Shown: piece by piece, positions 1 through 10,300 of the stretch
Numbering within the stretch: the stretch's first letter is position 1
How the letters are laid out: every line of letters begins with the position of its first letter
Source: DASRDB01 sp035652815
GTDB taxonomy: Bacteria; Chloroflexota; Ktedonobacteria; Ktedonobacterales; Ktedonobacteraceae
Assembly: GCA_035652815.1 (NCBI GenBank)
Contig: DASRDB010000006.1
Coordinates: 186,001 to 250,000, forward strand
DNA length: 64,000 nucleotides
Direction: 5' to 3'
Translations under genes and position numbers: made by a program
Notes under the pieces: model-generated
Seen by the model: only the letters and a program-made list of their open reading frames with translations
What the model was told of the DNA's origin: nothing
Databases searched by the model: none

Positions 1-77
1 AAGTATACCGCTTTTGAGGAGACTTTCCGCAGATAAAAGGCCAGAGGAATGTGATCGATAAAATAATGCGGTAATGT

Positions 78-253
78 TCTGTAGGGACGCGATTCATCGC
101 GTCCACCTCGCCTCTTGCGCCGATTCAACGGGGTGGACGATATGATGAATTTTTACAAATAACAGGGTATCATGCTGTAGGGACGCGATTGATCGCGTCC
201 TGCCCCGGATGCACATGCAGGCCAGCAGGACGCGATCAATCGCGTCCCTACAG
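78..253. repeat. Intergenic inverted repeats, TGTAGGGACG family
   Basis: A perfect 29-bp inverted repeat has arms at 175-203 and 225-253, the left arm beginning CTGTAGGGACGCGATTGATC. A degenerate copy sits just left of it: a left arm at about 78-108 and a decayed right arm near 131-152. The same core recurs at 43019-43099, and a worn half-copy lies near 18805. The arms are far longer than a normal terminator and lack a T-run, so I read them as small non-autonomous palindromic elements. They lie just past the 3' end of nuoH. Confidence 0.8.
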
Positions 254-262
254 ATGAAGAAA

Positions 263-1642
263 TCATTGTTTTGCTGTCCCAACAGGTTCAGGTTTCGGCA
301 AACTGGCACCCTGTCTCGCCTTCACCGCGCGTATCGCCGGGGCCTGCGCCCGTCTCGTCGAGGTGACAGTGGCCCGGCTCACGACGCGGATGAAGCCGTA
401 GAGTAGGAGCCAGTTGATGACACCCAGGATGACGAGAAAGAGGGTGTTGGAGAGGCCGAGGGCGTTGAGGACGAGGTAGAGCATGCCCGTGAGGATGATG
501 TTGCCGAGCGTGGTGGGGATGAGGATCAGCCAGGCGTATTGCATGAGCTGGTCGGCGCGCAGGCGCGGAAGGGTGCCGCGTACCCAGATGAAGACGACGC
601 AGAGCAGGTAGACTTTGAGGACGAAGTAGAGAACACCTAGCAGATTGCCCAGGATGACCCAGCCGACGGGCATGCTGGGCGCGGTGAGGTAGCCAACACC
701 AGGGCCAGACCAGCCGCCCAGGAACAGGGAAGTGGTGATGGCGGAAACGATGGTCATGTTGCCGTACTCACCCAGGAAGAAGAGGCCCCAGCGAATGCCG
801 CTATACTCGGTCAGGTAGCCCGCTACCAGTTCGGATTCGGCCTCGGGCAGGTCGAAAGGCGAACGGTTGGTTTCGGCGAGGCCGCAGGTGTAGTAGACGA
901 CCAGCATGAGAGGCTGTACCAGGAGAAACCAGGCCCAGGGGGTGAAGCCCTGGAAGAGAAAGTCGAAGAAAGCAATGCCTTTGCCGGGCCAATTTGTGGC
1001 GTTCTGGAAGGACATGATCTCTTTGATGGAGATGGTGCCGATGCCACTGGAGCCTGGATAGCCGGGTGTGCCTGCGAGAATGCTGGTGATGAGGATGACA
1101 CCGACGAGCGAGAGGAGCAGGGGGAGTTCGTAGGAGATCATCTGGGCGGCGGCGCGCAAACCACCGATGAGCGAATATTTGTTGTTGGACCCCCATCCGG
1201 CCATGATGACTCCGATCACGTCGAGCGAACTCATGGCAAGGAGGTAGACGAGGCCGGTTGCAAGCGCGGTGCCGGGGAGGCTGATGAATGGCGAAAAGGG
1301 CAATACGGCGAAGGAGGCAACCATCGGCGCGATGAAGACCGAGGGCGCGAGCAGGAAAATGCTTTTGTCGGTCTTTCCGGCATGGACGTCCTCTTTGGTG
1401 AGCATTTTGCCGACATCGGCTACCAGTTGTAGAGTGCCATGTGGGCCGGTGTGGTAGAGGCCACGACGGTCCTGCATCCAGGCCATCACTTTGCGTTCGA
1501 GATAGTTAATGACCATTGCGCTGAGGATGGGGAAGGCGAAGGCGAAAAGGAAGACTACAATAAACTGGACGAATTGGCCCGAAAAGATGAACGAGAGAAT
1601 CTGGTGTCCGATGTTGTCTGCGAGTATGAAGGCGGTGTTCAT
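263..1642 (-). CDS. nuoH: NADH-quinone oxidoreductase subunit H (ND1 family)
   Basis: Membrane subunit of respiratory complex I, forming the quinone-access region next to the peripheral arm. The 459-residue product is very hydrophobic with about eight or more membrane segments. Family signatures are visible: ERKVMAWMQDRRGLYHTGP after the first membrane helix and AETNRSPFDLPEAESELVAG in the loop facing the quinone site. NuoH is often 320-420 residues; the surplus here is a basic, proline-rich C-terminal tail of about 45 residues. The ATG at 1642 opens the first helix. No other nuo gene is adjacent on the right; any operon partners would lie beyond the left edge. A separate NuoB-NuoD fusion lies at 28431, so complex I genes are dispersed. 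Confidence 0.97.
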   Translation of the reverse strand: MNTAFILADNIGHQILSFIFSGQFVQFIVVFLFAFAFPILSAMVINYLERKVMAWMQDRRGLYHTGPHGTLQLVADVGKMLTKEDVHAGKTDKSIFLLAPSVFIAPMVASFAVLPFSPFISLPGTALATGLVYLLAMSSLDVIGVIMAGWGSNNKYSLIGGLRAAAQMISYELPLLLSLVGVILITSILAGTPGYPGSSGIGTISIKEIMSFQNATNWPGKGIAFFDFLFQGFTPWAWFLLVQPLMLVVYYTCGLAETNRSPFDLPEAESELVAGYLTEYSGIRWGLFFLGEYGNMTIVSAITTSLFLGGWSGPGVGYLTAPSMPVGWVILGNLLGVLYFVLKVYLLCVVFIWVRGTLPRLRADQLMQYAWLILIPTTLGNIILTGMLYLVLNALGLSNTLFLVILGVINWLLLYGFIRVVSRATVTSTRRAQAPAIRAVKARQGASLPKPEPVGTAKQ

Positions 1643-1689
1643 ATGTTTGCTCCGTTCTCTCTCTATTCGTAATAGTATGTTGCGTTGTA

Positions 1690-1827
1690 CCTACACGAGG
1701 CCCCTACGCCACATCCACCCGGTTCTTTCCCTGGCCCTTTTTGAAATCGGATACCGTTTTGCCCCACGCCGCCCCGGGATAGGCACGAGGCCCCCGCACC
1801 ACATCCCCACAACCCCCTGTCCCTACG
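1690..1827. repeat. Intergenic ACGAGGCCCC repeat (two copies)
   Basis: The gene-free stretch 1643-2028 holds a 52-bp unit at 1776-1827 that opens GGGATAGGCACGAGGCCCCC and closes CCCTGTCCCTAC, plus a partial copy at 1690-1718. A third copy sits at 13066-13116, overlapping the stop codon of the kinase gene there. The ends are weakly complementary (GGGACAGG against CCTGTCCC), so the unit resembles a miniature palindromic element. I see no gene in this gap. Confidence 0.65.
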
Positions 1828-2028
1828 CACCAGCTGCGCCGCTTCGCGGCTTGCTAACAAAGAGTCTGGGAGAGAGCATTCACTCGACCCCTGTTCCTAT
1901 GAATAGGACGATAAGGGTGTTGGTAATTCTGATATTGGTTTTAAAACAAAGAAAACTGAAGTATAGTGATTATTGTAGTAGGAAGACGAAAGCGGGTGAG
2001 TCCACCAAAAGGTGGATTTTGGTGGGGA

Positions 2029-5000
2029 TTAGAGCAGGCCGAGTGCTTTGGCCTGGACGATGGCCTGAGTGCGGCTGTGGACGCCGAGCTTGAGGTAGAT
2101 GTTGTTGAGATGGGTTTTGATGGTGCTGACTGCGACGACAAATTCACGGGCGATTTCCTGGTTTGATTTTCCGGCGGCGATGCGGCGTAAGACGTCCATT
2201 TCGCGTTCGCTTAGTAAGGATGGATGCGTGGGAGTGGGGGTGAGGTTTTCAAATCTGGCGAGTAAGAAGTGAGTGTAGTCGGGGTGGATGCCGCGGGCAG
2301 AGGCGAGGCGCAGGAGTTCGAGCATGGGGGTGCCGACGTTGAGGAAGGCGCGCAGGTAGCCTTCGGCTTCGGCCAGTTCGAGGGCTTCGGCGAGAGAGAG
2401 CAAGGCGGCGTTTGTGTGGCCTTGCAGGTGCAGGCAGGTGGCTCCGAGCGCAAGGATTTCGATGGTGCTGCGGTTGCGTCCCTCTTTCCTGGCGACGCTT
2501 AATATCCGGTCGAGGATATCAAGGGCGATATTGAAGTGGCCCTGGCGTATATGCAGGCGCACGAGGGTGAGCAGTTCGTATTCGTTGATATAGTTTGGCG
2601 TGTCGTATTCGCGGACACGGGCGGTTCTGGCCCAGGCGATGGCGTCTTCGAGGTTGTCTATGGCGATCCAGATGAAGGCGCGGCCTGCCTGTATCCAGGC
2701 GAGAGCCAGGGGAACGTGATGTGGCGCGATAAATTGCTCAGCCGAGTCGAGTACGTGGAGGGCGCTTTGAGGGTCGCCGCGAGCGAGATAGGACATGGCG
2801 AGGAAATCGTAGGCTTCGGCCAGCATGAGCATATAGCCCCATTGCCGCCCGAGTTCCAGGGCCATGCGCAGGTATTCGATGGCCTGGTTCAGGAGATTCC
2901 ATTCGTAGGCGATGGTGCCCATGCCGATGTAGGCCATGCTGGCGGCGGGAAGGTGCAGGCGCTGTTCTCCCTTTGCAAGCATCACGGATTCCCGGTACTC
3001 AGGAGGAACAATATAAGGAACGCCGACATCGATTTCAAGCGCGTGGCGGTAGGTCTCGAAGGCGCGATGCAGGTTGCCCTGTGCGCTCTGTACGAAGGCC
3101 TCACAGCAGATGCTGACGAGAAAGGTGTGGGCATTTTGTGAAGATTCGCTCAGCGCCCGACATTCCTGGAAGACGCGCCGGGAGGCTTCCAGGTCGCCAT
3201 TGAGCAGGTAGGCCTGGGCGAGGCTGGCGCTGATGAGGCTGCGCACAAAAACGTTATCGGGCGAGAGCAGGGCGAGGGATTGCTCGGCGTGTTCAATGGT
3301 GGCCGGTATGTTGCCTTGCGCTGAGACGATGTAGGTTTGTGCGGCTTCCATTTCGCCCCAGATATTGCGGATATGAGCCTCGTTCTCGCGCGTGACGGGG
3401 ATGCGTTCCAGGATGTGTTTCGTTTCGTCTAAACGCTGCTGCGCGGCATCCAGTTGGCCGAGGGCGGCAAGCGTGCCTGCATAATGAGGCAGGAGGCGGG
3501 GATGGCGGCGCAACTCTTCCTCGGGCAGCATGCTGAACCACGCGAGCAAAGCCATCATCTCGCCACTTTTGATGAGCGATTCGGTCTGTTGTTCAACCAG
3601 GCGAGCGGCGGGCGAGTAATCACCGACTGCCAGCAGGTGCGCAAGCGCTTCGGAGAGGAAGCCGTGTTGCTCGTACCAGGTGGCGGCCTTGCGATGCAGT
3701 TCTGGAACCAGGTCGGGATAGATGCGCGAAAGGCGCTCGCGCAGGAACTCGGCGAAGAGGTGATGATAGCGATACCAACGGCGCTGCTCGTTCAAAGGGA
3801 TGAGGAAGAGGTTGGCCTGCTCCAACTGCTCCAGGATGTTGTCAGGATAGGGTAGGCGAGAGATGGCGTTGCAGAGATCGGGAGAAAGTCGCTCCAGGAT
3901 GGAGGTTTGCAATAGAAAATCCTGGATGTGGTCGGGCTGGCGCGAGAGGACTTCGGTGGTCAGGTATTCAAGGACATGACGCTGGCCGCCGGTAAAGCGA
4001 GAGAAGAAGGCGCGTTTCTCGTTTTCGGGCAGGCCCTGCATGGAGAGCGCGGCCAGTTGAAGCCCCGCGATCCAGCCCTCTGTATGCAGGTCGAGCGCGG
4101 CAATCTCGCTGCTATCGAGGTTCAGGCCCATCACGCGATTAAAAAAGGCGGCGATCTCTTCAGGAGTGAAACGCAGGTCGGCGGCGTGAAATTCTGTGAG
4201 CTGGCCTTGAGCGCGCAGGCGCACCAATGGTATTGGAGGTTCGGCGCGGCTGAGCAGGACAAGACTGAGATTGGGCGGCAGGTGGTGCAGCAGGAAGGAG
4301 AGGCCATCGTGTATGACCGGCATAGTGATGAGATGATAATCGTCCAGCGCCAGGACGAGCGGGCGCGATAGGGCGGTTACGGCGTTGATGAGGCGGGTGA
4401 GAAAGGCTTCCAGGGAGAGCTGATCGTTGATGTAGAGCGGGACAAGTGTTGGATTGGCTTGCTGCGGTTGCCCAAGAACCTGCGGGCCAGGTGCAGGCGA
4501 GAGAGTTTGCAGGGCAGCAATGATGTAGTTCCAGAAGCGAGAGGGGTCATTGTCGTTCGCGTCGAGTGAGACCCACGCTAGCGGAACCTGGGAAGCGCTG
4601 GCATGCCACTCGCTTACAAGGGTGGTTTTGCCAAAACCGGCGGGCGCGGAGATGATAGTGAGTTTGCGCTGCAGGGCGTCTTGCAGGCGTTCGATCAGGC
4701 GAGGGCGAGCAACCAGGTCGGGCCTGGCGGGAGGCAGGTAGAGTTTGGTGGTAAGAAGAGGAATGCTTTGTGTGATGCTCTCGGGAAGATGGGGGTCTTG
4801 CCGAGAGGGGATGGGGAAGACCCCCGCAAGGAGTGTCTCTACAGAGTTCACGGCGCTTGGAGAGACATCCCTTGCGAGGGGCTTCTCAATTATTCCGGAT
4901 GTCTTCCACTCTCCCCCTTCTGGCAGCCGCACCTCTTTTAGACGATCCTCTTCTAGAATGGAGGCTGCCACTTCCTGTGCCAGAAGCGTTTGCAGGGCAG

Positions 5001-5274
5001 CATGCATGCGTGCGCGCGAAAGCTCGGTGGATTTGCCGAGGTAGGTTTTATGCAGTCGGCCATGTGCTTTGCGGTAGGCATACCAGTACCGGCCGCCGCT
5101 TTTGTTCTCGCGCCGCGCTGTGAAGCTGCCCTGTTCGCTCTCGAAACGGAAGGTAGTATGTTCGCCGTGAAGCCATTGCAGCCATTCGGGGCTGTCAACG
5201 GGAATGCGCTGCTGTCCCTCATTATGAGAGTAGATCAGGGTGATGCCATCGGTGTATGGTGTCGCGCGTGCCAT
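2029..5274 (-). CDS. MalT-like LuxR-family transcriptional regulator (STAND ATPase with TPRs)
   Basis: A 1081-residue cytoplasmic one-component regulator. Residues 1-150 form a charged N-terminal domain with a short WYAYRKAHGRLHKTYLG motif resembling phage-integrase-type DNA-contact segments. From about residue 170 comes a STAND ATPase with a P-loop SAPAGFGKTTL and Walker B LVLALDDYH. A long helical TPR-like region spans roughly 500-1000. The C-terminus is a LuxR helix-turn-helix, LSEREMDVLRRIAAGKSNQE onward. The organisation matches MalT/LAL regulators, in which an inducer and ATP drive oligomerisation. The inducer cannot be told from sequence. No target operon is adjacent, since nuoH is 386 bp away across repeats. 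Confidence 0.9.
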   Translation of the reverse strand: MARATPYTDGITLIYSHNEGQQRIPVDSPEWLQWLHGEHTTFRFESEQGSFTARRENKSGGRYWYAYRKAHGRLHKTYLGKSTELSRARMHAALQTLLAQEVAASILEEDRLKEVRLPEGGEWKTSGIIEKPLARDVSPSAVNSVETLLAGVFPIPSRQDPHLPESITQSIPLLTTKLYLPPARPDLVARPRLIERLQDALQRKLTIISAPAGFGKTTLVSEWHASASQVPLAWVSLDANDNDPSRFWNYIIAALQTLSPAPGPQVLGQPQQANPTLVPLYINDQLSLEAFLTRLINAVTALSRPLVLALDDYHLITMPVIHDGLSFLLHHLPPNLSLVLLSRAEPPIPLVRLRAQGQLTEFHAADLRFTPEEIAAFFNRVMGLNLDSSEIAALDLHTEGWIAGLQLAALSMQGLPENEKRAFFSRFTGGQRHVLEYLTTEVLSRQPDHIQDFLLQTSILERLSPDLCNAISRLPYPDNILEQLEQANLFLIPLNEQRRWYRYHHLFAEFLRERLSRIYPDLVPELHRKAATWYEQHGFLSEALAHLLAVGDYSPAARLVEQQTESLIKSGEMMALLAWFSMLPEEELRRHPRLLPHYAGTLAALGQLDAAQQRLDETKHILERIPVTRENEAHIRNIWGEMEAAQTYIVSAQGNIPATIEHAEQSLALLSPDNVFVRSLISASLAQAYLLNGDLEASRRVFQECRALSESSQNAHTFLVSICCEAFVQSAQGNLHRAFETYRHALEIDVGVPYIVPPEYRESVMLAKGEQRLHLPAASMAYIGMGTIAYEWNLLNQAIEYLRMALELGRQWGYMLMLAEAYDFLAMSYLARGDPQSALHVLDSAEQFIAPHHVPLALAWIQAGRAFIWIAIDNLEDAIAWARTARVREYDTPNYINEYELLTLVRLHIRQGHFNIALDILDRILSVARKEGRNRSTIEILALGATCLHLQGHTNAALLSLAEALELAEAEGYLRAFLNVGTPMLELLRLASARGIHPDYTHFLLARFENLTPTPTHPSLLSEREMDVLRRIAAGKSNQEIAREFVVAVSTIKTHLNNIYLKLGVHSRTQAIVQAKALGLL

Positions 5275-5377
5275 ACATGCCTCGCTGATAAGCTGAAAAG
5301 TTACCTATAGAGAAGGTAACATGATTTGGGTAACTTTGCAATGAGCGAAGGAGCTGACGGAGAAGATGAAGGTGATA

Positions 5378-5806
5378 TTAGTCGCTGAGAAGTTCATCCA
5401 ACAGGTCGAGCAGGTCGTTCAGGTCGAACGGTTTTTTGACGTGAATGAGGTTGCGCTTGCGCATTTCTTGTGCCGAGGGTGCAGAGGCAGATATCATGAC
5501 GCCACGAACATGCTCAAGCTCTGATATGTGATGCAAACGGTCATAGAGTTCCAGGCCGTTCAGTCCGGGAAGGTGAAAGTCGAGCAGCAGCACACTCGGC
5601 TTGAGCGTCTTGACGGCTTCGAGGGCCTGGACAGCATCCGGCACCCACAACACCTCGCAGGGCGTTTCTGAGGTCAGGGCGCGGACAAGAAATTCCCCGA
5701 TATTCTCGTCATCTTCGACGATCAAGATCGTCTTCACGTTGGTGTGATCTTTTGCTTCGCTCGCTTCGTGCATACTTACCTTCATATCTATCCCCATATT
5801 CGGCAA
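5378..5806 (-). CDS. Receiver-only response regulator
   Basis: A 142-residue CheY-like receiver domain with no output domain. After a short leader, TILIVEDDEN carries the acidic pair, PSVLLLDFHLPGLNGLELYD carries the phosphoacceptor aspartate, and HVKKPF carries the conserved lysine. It should relay a phosphate from a histidine kinase to a partner or feed a phosphorelay. No kinase is adjacent; the nearest kinase remnant at 18944 is a pseudogene. The start is uncertain because ATGs at 5806, 5785 and 5773 all lie ahead of the domain. Confidence 0.9.
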   Translation of the reverse strand: MPNMGIDMKVSMHEASEAKDHTNVKTILIVEDDENIGEFLVRALTSETPCEVLWVPDAVQALEAVKTLKPSVLLLDFHLPGLNGLELYDRLHHISELEHVRGVMISASAPSAQEMRKRNLIHVKKPFDLNDLLDLLDELLSD

Positions 5807-5881
5807 CGAACGAAATAGAGTAATCTCTGGTATATATTACGGACTTAAAGGAAGGATAGTTTCAGGCTATTTCGCTGAATT

Positions 5882-6325
5882 TTATGGTGTGGGGGGATTT
5901 GGAAGAGGATGCTGTCTCTGCGCAGCAAAGGTAACCAGCAATCCAACTGCGCTCAGCAGGAATCCTACCAGAGGCAACCAGAAACCGGTGCCAAAATGAA
6001 CGCCCCCAGGTGGACATACATCGAAGCAGGCCAGAGCAGAGGCCAATTGTGAAAAAAAGACGTGCAGGAAAACAGCGGGAATGACGATGAGCAAGTCCAG
6101 CACGAAAAGCCACGTTGGAAGCGTGTGGAACCAGGCTGTGATGCTACTCGCCAGGACAAGAAGGGCAGGCGCAATGAGCAATGCCAGCAGTATGAGTGGA
6201 GAGTTCTGGAGCGCGGAAGGCTCATAGTCTCCAGAACCATAGGTCGGGAGCAAGGCACCACAGAGTACGAGAACTGCCCCCAATATGCTGAGGACTGCTC
6301 CCGTAACGCGAGAGAAGATTTGCAT
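5882..6325 (-). CDS. Small four-helix membrane protein, unknown function
   Basis: About 147 residues with four hydrophobic segments (VLSILGAVLVLCGALL, the LILLALLIAPALLVLA region, LFVLDLLIVIPAVFLHVFF and LPLVGFLLSAVGLLVTF) and a short proline-rich tail. I chose the ATG at 6325 because GGAAGGGAA sits just upstream; an in-frame ATG at 6346 would add seven residues. I recognise no family motif. It stands alone between the response regulator and the lipoprotein. Confidence 0.7.
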   Translation of the reverse strand: MQIFSRVTGAVLSILGAVLVLCGALLPTYGSGDYEPSALQNSPLILLALLIAPALLVLASSITAWFHTLPTWLFVLDLLIVIPAVFLHVFFSQLASALACFDVCPPGGVHFGTGFWLPLVGFLLSAVGLLVTFAAQRQHPLPNPPTP

Positions 6326-6582
6326 AGATTCCCTTCCGCCCGGCATCGCCTACAAAGGATAGCTTAAGCGAACATGATGCCGGGAAGCTTTTTGACATTA
6401 TAGGACGAGGTAGTTGAGAACACCAGCCCTCTATGTTTATTTCGGAGCGCGTTACATTAATGAACTCAAAGCGTGGGTAGAAAAAAGTAGAGTAACTTCA
6501 AACGTACATACCTGTGTAAAAATGCGGTTCCGTTATGAAAAATCTATGAAAACATGTTTTCTTATCAGAAAGGTTTACCAGT

Positions 6583-7182
6583 ATGTGGCAACTCAAAATG
6601 CGTGAGCTGTTGATGCGGTCATTCTCATCTTCTATAGAGGGTACAAAGAGGAAAAGTATTATATGGTTTGGTCTGGCTCTAATTGTAATCGTCCTTGCTT
6701 CTTGCGGCTCAGCGCCCACGAGCCAGACAAAGCAAGTTCCAGCGACAACGAGTGTGCCGGCTGCTACAGCCACATCCGTAAGACCCACGATAACACCCAC
6801 CCCCAGGCCAACTGTGATGCCCAGGCCGACACCCGTTGCAACGCAAGCGCCACAACCAACATCCCCACCGGTATCCATGCCACCTATTCTTGATTTGCGG
6901 CCATCATCGATGAGTTTCGTAGGGCATCTCGACTGCACGAATAAGAACGGGGCGTATATCTGCCTGGCGCGAGTAACGGACAGGGCAACGGCGACGAACG
7001 ATCTGCATTGGACGGCTTTTACCAATGTGCCCGGCCATATCGTTTTCAGCCCATCCGGTGGAGTACTCGCTCCCGGCCAGAGTGTTCTGGTATCGATTAT
7101 CGTGCCGGTCAACGACTGCACCCCGGGCCTGTTCTTTTTCCGTGGGCAGGTCAATACGCATACCATCACCTGGGCCTGTTGA
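6583..7182 (+). CDS. Secreted lipoprotein with Thr/Pro-rich linker
   Basis: A 199-residue exported protein. A basic N-terminus is followed by a hydrophobic segment and the lipobox LASC near residue 42, so the mature protein should be anchored by a lipidated cysteine. Next comes a roughly 60-residue linker rich in Thr, Pro and Ala, then a globular C-terminal domain whose end (PAGQSVLVSIIVP, then a Cys-containing strand) resembles the immunoglobulin-like domains found in Chloroflexota cell-surface proteins. AGAAAGG precedes the ATG at 6583; internal ATGs at 6598 and 6613 are also possible. A hairpin terminator follows at 7225. Confidence 0.75.
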   Translation: MWQLKMRELLMRSFSSSIEGTKRKSIIWFGLALIVIVLASCGSAPTSQTKQVPATTSVPAATATSVRPTITPTPRPTVMPRPTPVATQAPQPTSPPVSMPPILDLRPSSMSFVGHLDCTNKNGAYICLARVTDRATATNDLHWTAFTNVPGHIVFSPSGGVLAPGQSVLVSIIVPVNDCTPGLFFFRGQVNTHTITWAC

Positions 7183-7224
7183 GCAGGTCCCGGGTCACGT
7201 AAGCTATTCTTCATGAAAATCGCA

Positions 7225-7277
7225 GGCGATGTACAACCCGGACCCACCTGATTGTACATCGCCCTTTGTTTGTTTTT
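7225..7277 (+). terminator. Intrinsic terminator after the lipoprotein gene
   Basis: A 12-bp perfect stem (GGCGATGTACAA at 7225-7236 with TTGTACATCGCC at 7252-7263) is followed directly by the T-rich tract CTTTGTTTGTTTTT. It lies 43 bp after the lipoprotein stop and just before the CRISPR array, so it would also shield the array from read-through. Confidence 0.8.
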
Positions 7278-7318
7278 GACCTCAAGCCGAGAACGCGCAA
7301 CTCAAAGCGCAGCCAGCT

Positions 7319-10300
7319 ATTGCAATCGCTCAAGCGCGACCATTCCTCTTCCGACCTCGAGCGCTGGAGCCGCCAGTTCCTGATGCAGCATGTTTCAATC
7401 GCTCAAGCGCGACCATTCCTCTTCCGACATCGCCATGTTCCAGGGCAACGTCTACGTCTGTACGCTCAAGTTTCAATCGCTCAAGCGCGACCATTCCTCT
7501 TCCGACCTCCTCTGGAAAGATTCGCTCGCATCATCCTCAAAAGTTTCAATCGCTCAAGCGCGACCATTCCTCTTCCGACCTGACCTGTCGATGCGGGGCA
7601 ACTTCGCCGACTCGAGTTTCAATCGCTCAAGCGCGACCATTCCTCTTCCGACCGCATCAGCCGAGTTCTTATCGAGCGATCTCCGGAGCAAGTTTCAATC
7701 GCTCAAGCGCGACCATTCCTCTTCCGACACGAGCGCGATGGGGCGCCCGTTGCGCCTGCGCTCCTCCAGGGTTTCAATCGCTCAAGCGCGACCATTCCTC
7801 TTCCGACCGTTCTACAGGAAAACGATGGATGACCGAGATGCATGGTTTCAATCGCTCAAGCGCGACCATTCCTCTTCCGACTCCAAGCAACGCTGGTGCG
7901 AGTGCCAGTCACGGCGCGTTTCAATCGCTCAAGCGCGACCATTCCTCTTCCGACCTCCAGGAAGTTGGCCGGACCCCGGATCGTGCAGAAGGTTTCAATC
8001 GCTCAAGCGCGACCATTCCTCTTCCGACGTGGATAGAATATGGCCCGGGCTGCAAACTGGCCGGTTTCAATCGCTCAAGCGCGACCATTCCTCTTCCGAC
8101 CTCGAGGAAGTCGGGCTGAAACCGGAACATGGAAACAGTTTCAATCGCTCAAGCGCGACCATTCCTCTTCCGACAAGGCGAAGCGGCGCTTCATCACTTC
8201 GTTCATGTACAAGTTTCAATCGCTCAAGCGCGACCATTCCTCTTCCGACCCAGTTTCAAGGGAGAACCGGTGCATTCCTTCTTCCGTTTCAATCGCTCAA
8301 GCGCGACCATTCCTCTTCCGACGAAGCTTGAGCCAACGGCGAGCGGTTTTCTCTGAGAGTTTCAATCGCTCAAGCGCGACCATTCCTCTTCCGACCGCGG
8401 CGAGCAGGAACGCTCAAGCAGGGAGTATTGAGCTATGTTTCAATCGCTCAAGCGCGACCATTCCTCTTCCGACTGCTCGCGCAAAGAGTACAGGAACTAG
8501 AGCAGAGCTACGTTTCAATCGCTCAAGCGCGACCATTCCTCTTCCGACCAGTTTCGCCTGTATCCGTAACTATATCATCCATGTGTGTTTCAATCGCTCA
8601 AGCGCGACCATTCCTCTTCCGACCCCCGTTCTCTGAGGATAGCATTCAATCGGCTGAGGTTTCAATCGCTCAAGCGCGACCATTCCTCTTCCGACCTGTG
8701 CGATTGCGGCGATTGGCTCCCGGCCTATATGTTTCAATCGCTCAAGCGCGACCATTCCTCTTCCGACCAGAACTGCACCACCTTGTCCTCGCTGTCGCCA
8801 TAGGTTTCAATCGCTCAAGCGCGACCATTCCTCTTCCGACATCGCGTTCTGCGCGTTGGAAATTGTCCTCGTGGCTAAAGTTTCAATCGCTCAAGCGCGA
8901 CCATTCCTCTTCCGACGGAAGCCCGCTGCGTTGATGTGCGCGACCGCATCATCTAAGTTTCAATCGCTCAAGCGCGACCATTCCTCTTCCGACAAAACGC
9001 TGGCCCACGATTTGCGCGGGCGCGTAGAGGTTTCAATCGCTCAAGCGCGACCATTCCTCTTCCGACGAGACATTGACTTACCTGCAGGCCAAAGAGTTGA
9101 TGTTTCAATCGCTCAAGCGCGACCATTCCTCTTCCGACCTGGCCGCTCAATTCCGCTATACTGGAATCGAGCTTGTTTCAATCGCTCAAGCGCGACCATT
9201 CCTCTTCCGACTCGGAGACGCGGATACGACCCGGTTCGCGAAGCTGCAGTTTCAATCGCTCAAGCGCGACCATTCCTCTTCCGACGCAGGAGGAAGAACG
9301 GGCGGTGGCACGATGCTCACGTTTCAATCGCTCAAGCGCGACCATTCCTCTTCCGACTGCGAAAAGGGCGGCGGATTTGGAGGAAAAGGTGAAGTTTCAA
9401 TCGCTCAAGCGCGACCATTCCTCTTCCGACGCCGGTATCATAGCTGGATGGATAGGGCATGATAATTGTTTCAATCGCTCAAGCGCGACCATTCCTCTTC
9501 CGACTGGCGATGGATACAGGAATGCCGAGTCCCAGTCTCAAGTTTCAATCGCTCAAGCGCGACCATTCCTCTTCCGACAAGTAAGCGGATATAAAGAGGG
9601 TGTCCGTACTGTCTTGTTTCAATCGCTCAAGCGCGACCATTCCTCTTCCGACCCTGAAAACGAAAGATTGGTCGGGGTCGCCGACCAGGGTTTCAATCGC
9701 TCAAGCGCGACCATTCCTCTTCCGACTAAAATATGGTGGCTCCCATGATATGGATTTCAGGGGTTTCAATCGCTCAAGCGCGACCATTCCTCTTCCGACT
9801 TTGCCGTCGGTGACGACAGCGCGGAAACGAGCGTGTTTCAATCGCTCAAGCGCGACCATTCCTCTTCCGACTTTAGATGCCATTGGCGGCCATGCTGCTA
9901 AGTTGGCGTTTCAATCGCTCAAGCGCGACCATTCCTCTTCCGACGCGCGCCAGGCCTCGCGCAATTTGCAAGCCCACTTGCGTGTTTCAATCGCTCAAGC
10001 GCGACCATTCCTCTTCCGACCGCACGAGTAAATCTGACGTCCTGGACTACTATAAAGGTTTCAATCGCTCAAGCGCGACCATTCCTCTTCCGACAAAAGG
10101 GACGCGCCGCCAGGCGCTGGCCAGTCTTTTGTTTCAATCGCTCAAGCGCGACCATTCCTCTTCCGACAATACCTCGCCCTCACGTTCCCCCAAACGGCTC
10201 AAGTTTCAATCGCTCAAGCGCGACCATTCCTCTTCCGACACTGAACATCAGTCACCAAACAGTAGGGGATTGCAAGTTTCAATCGCTCAAGCGCGACCAT

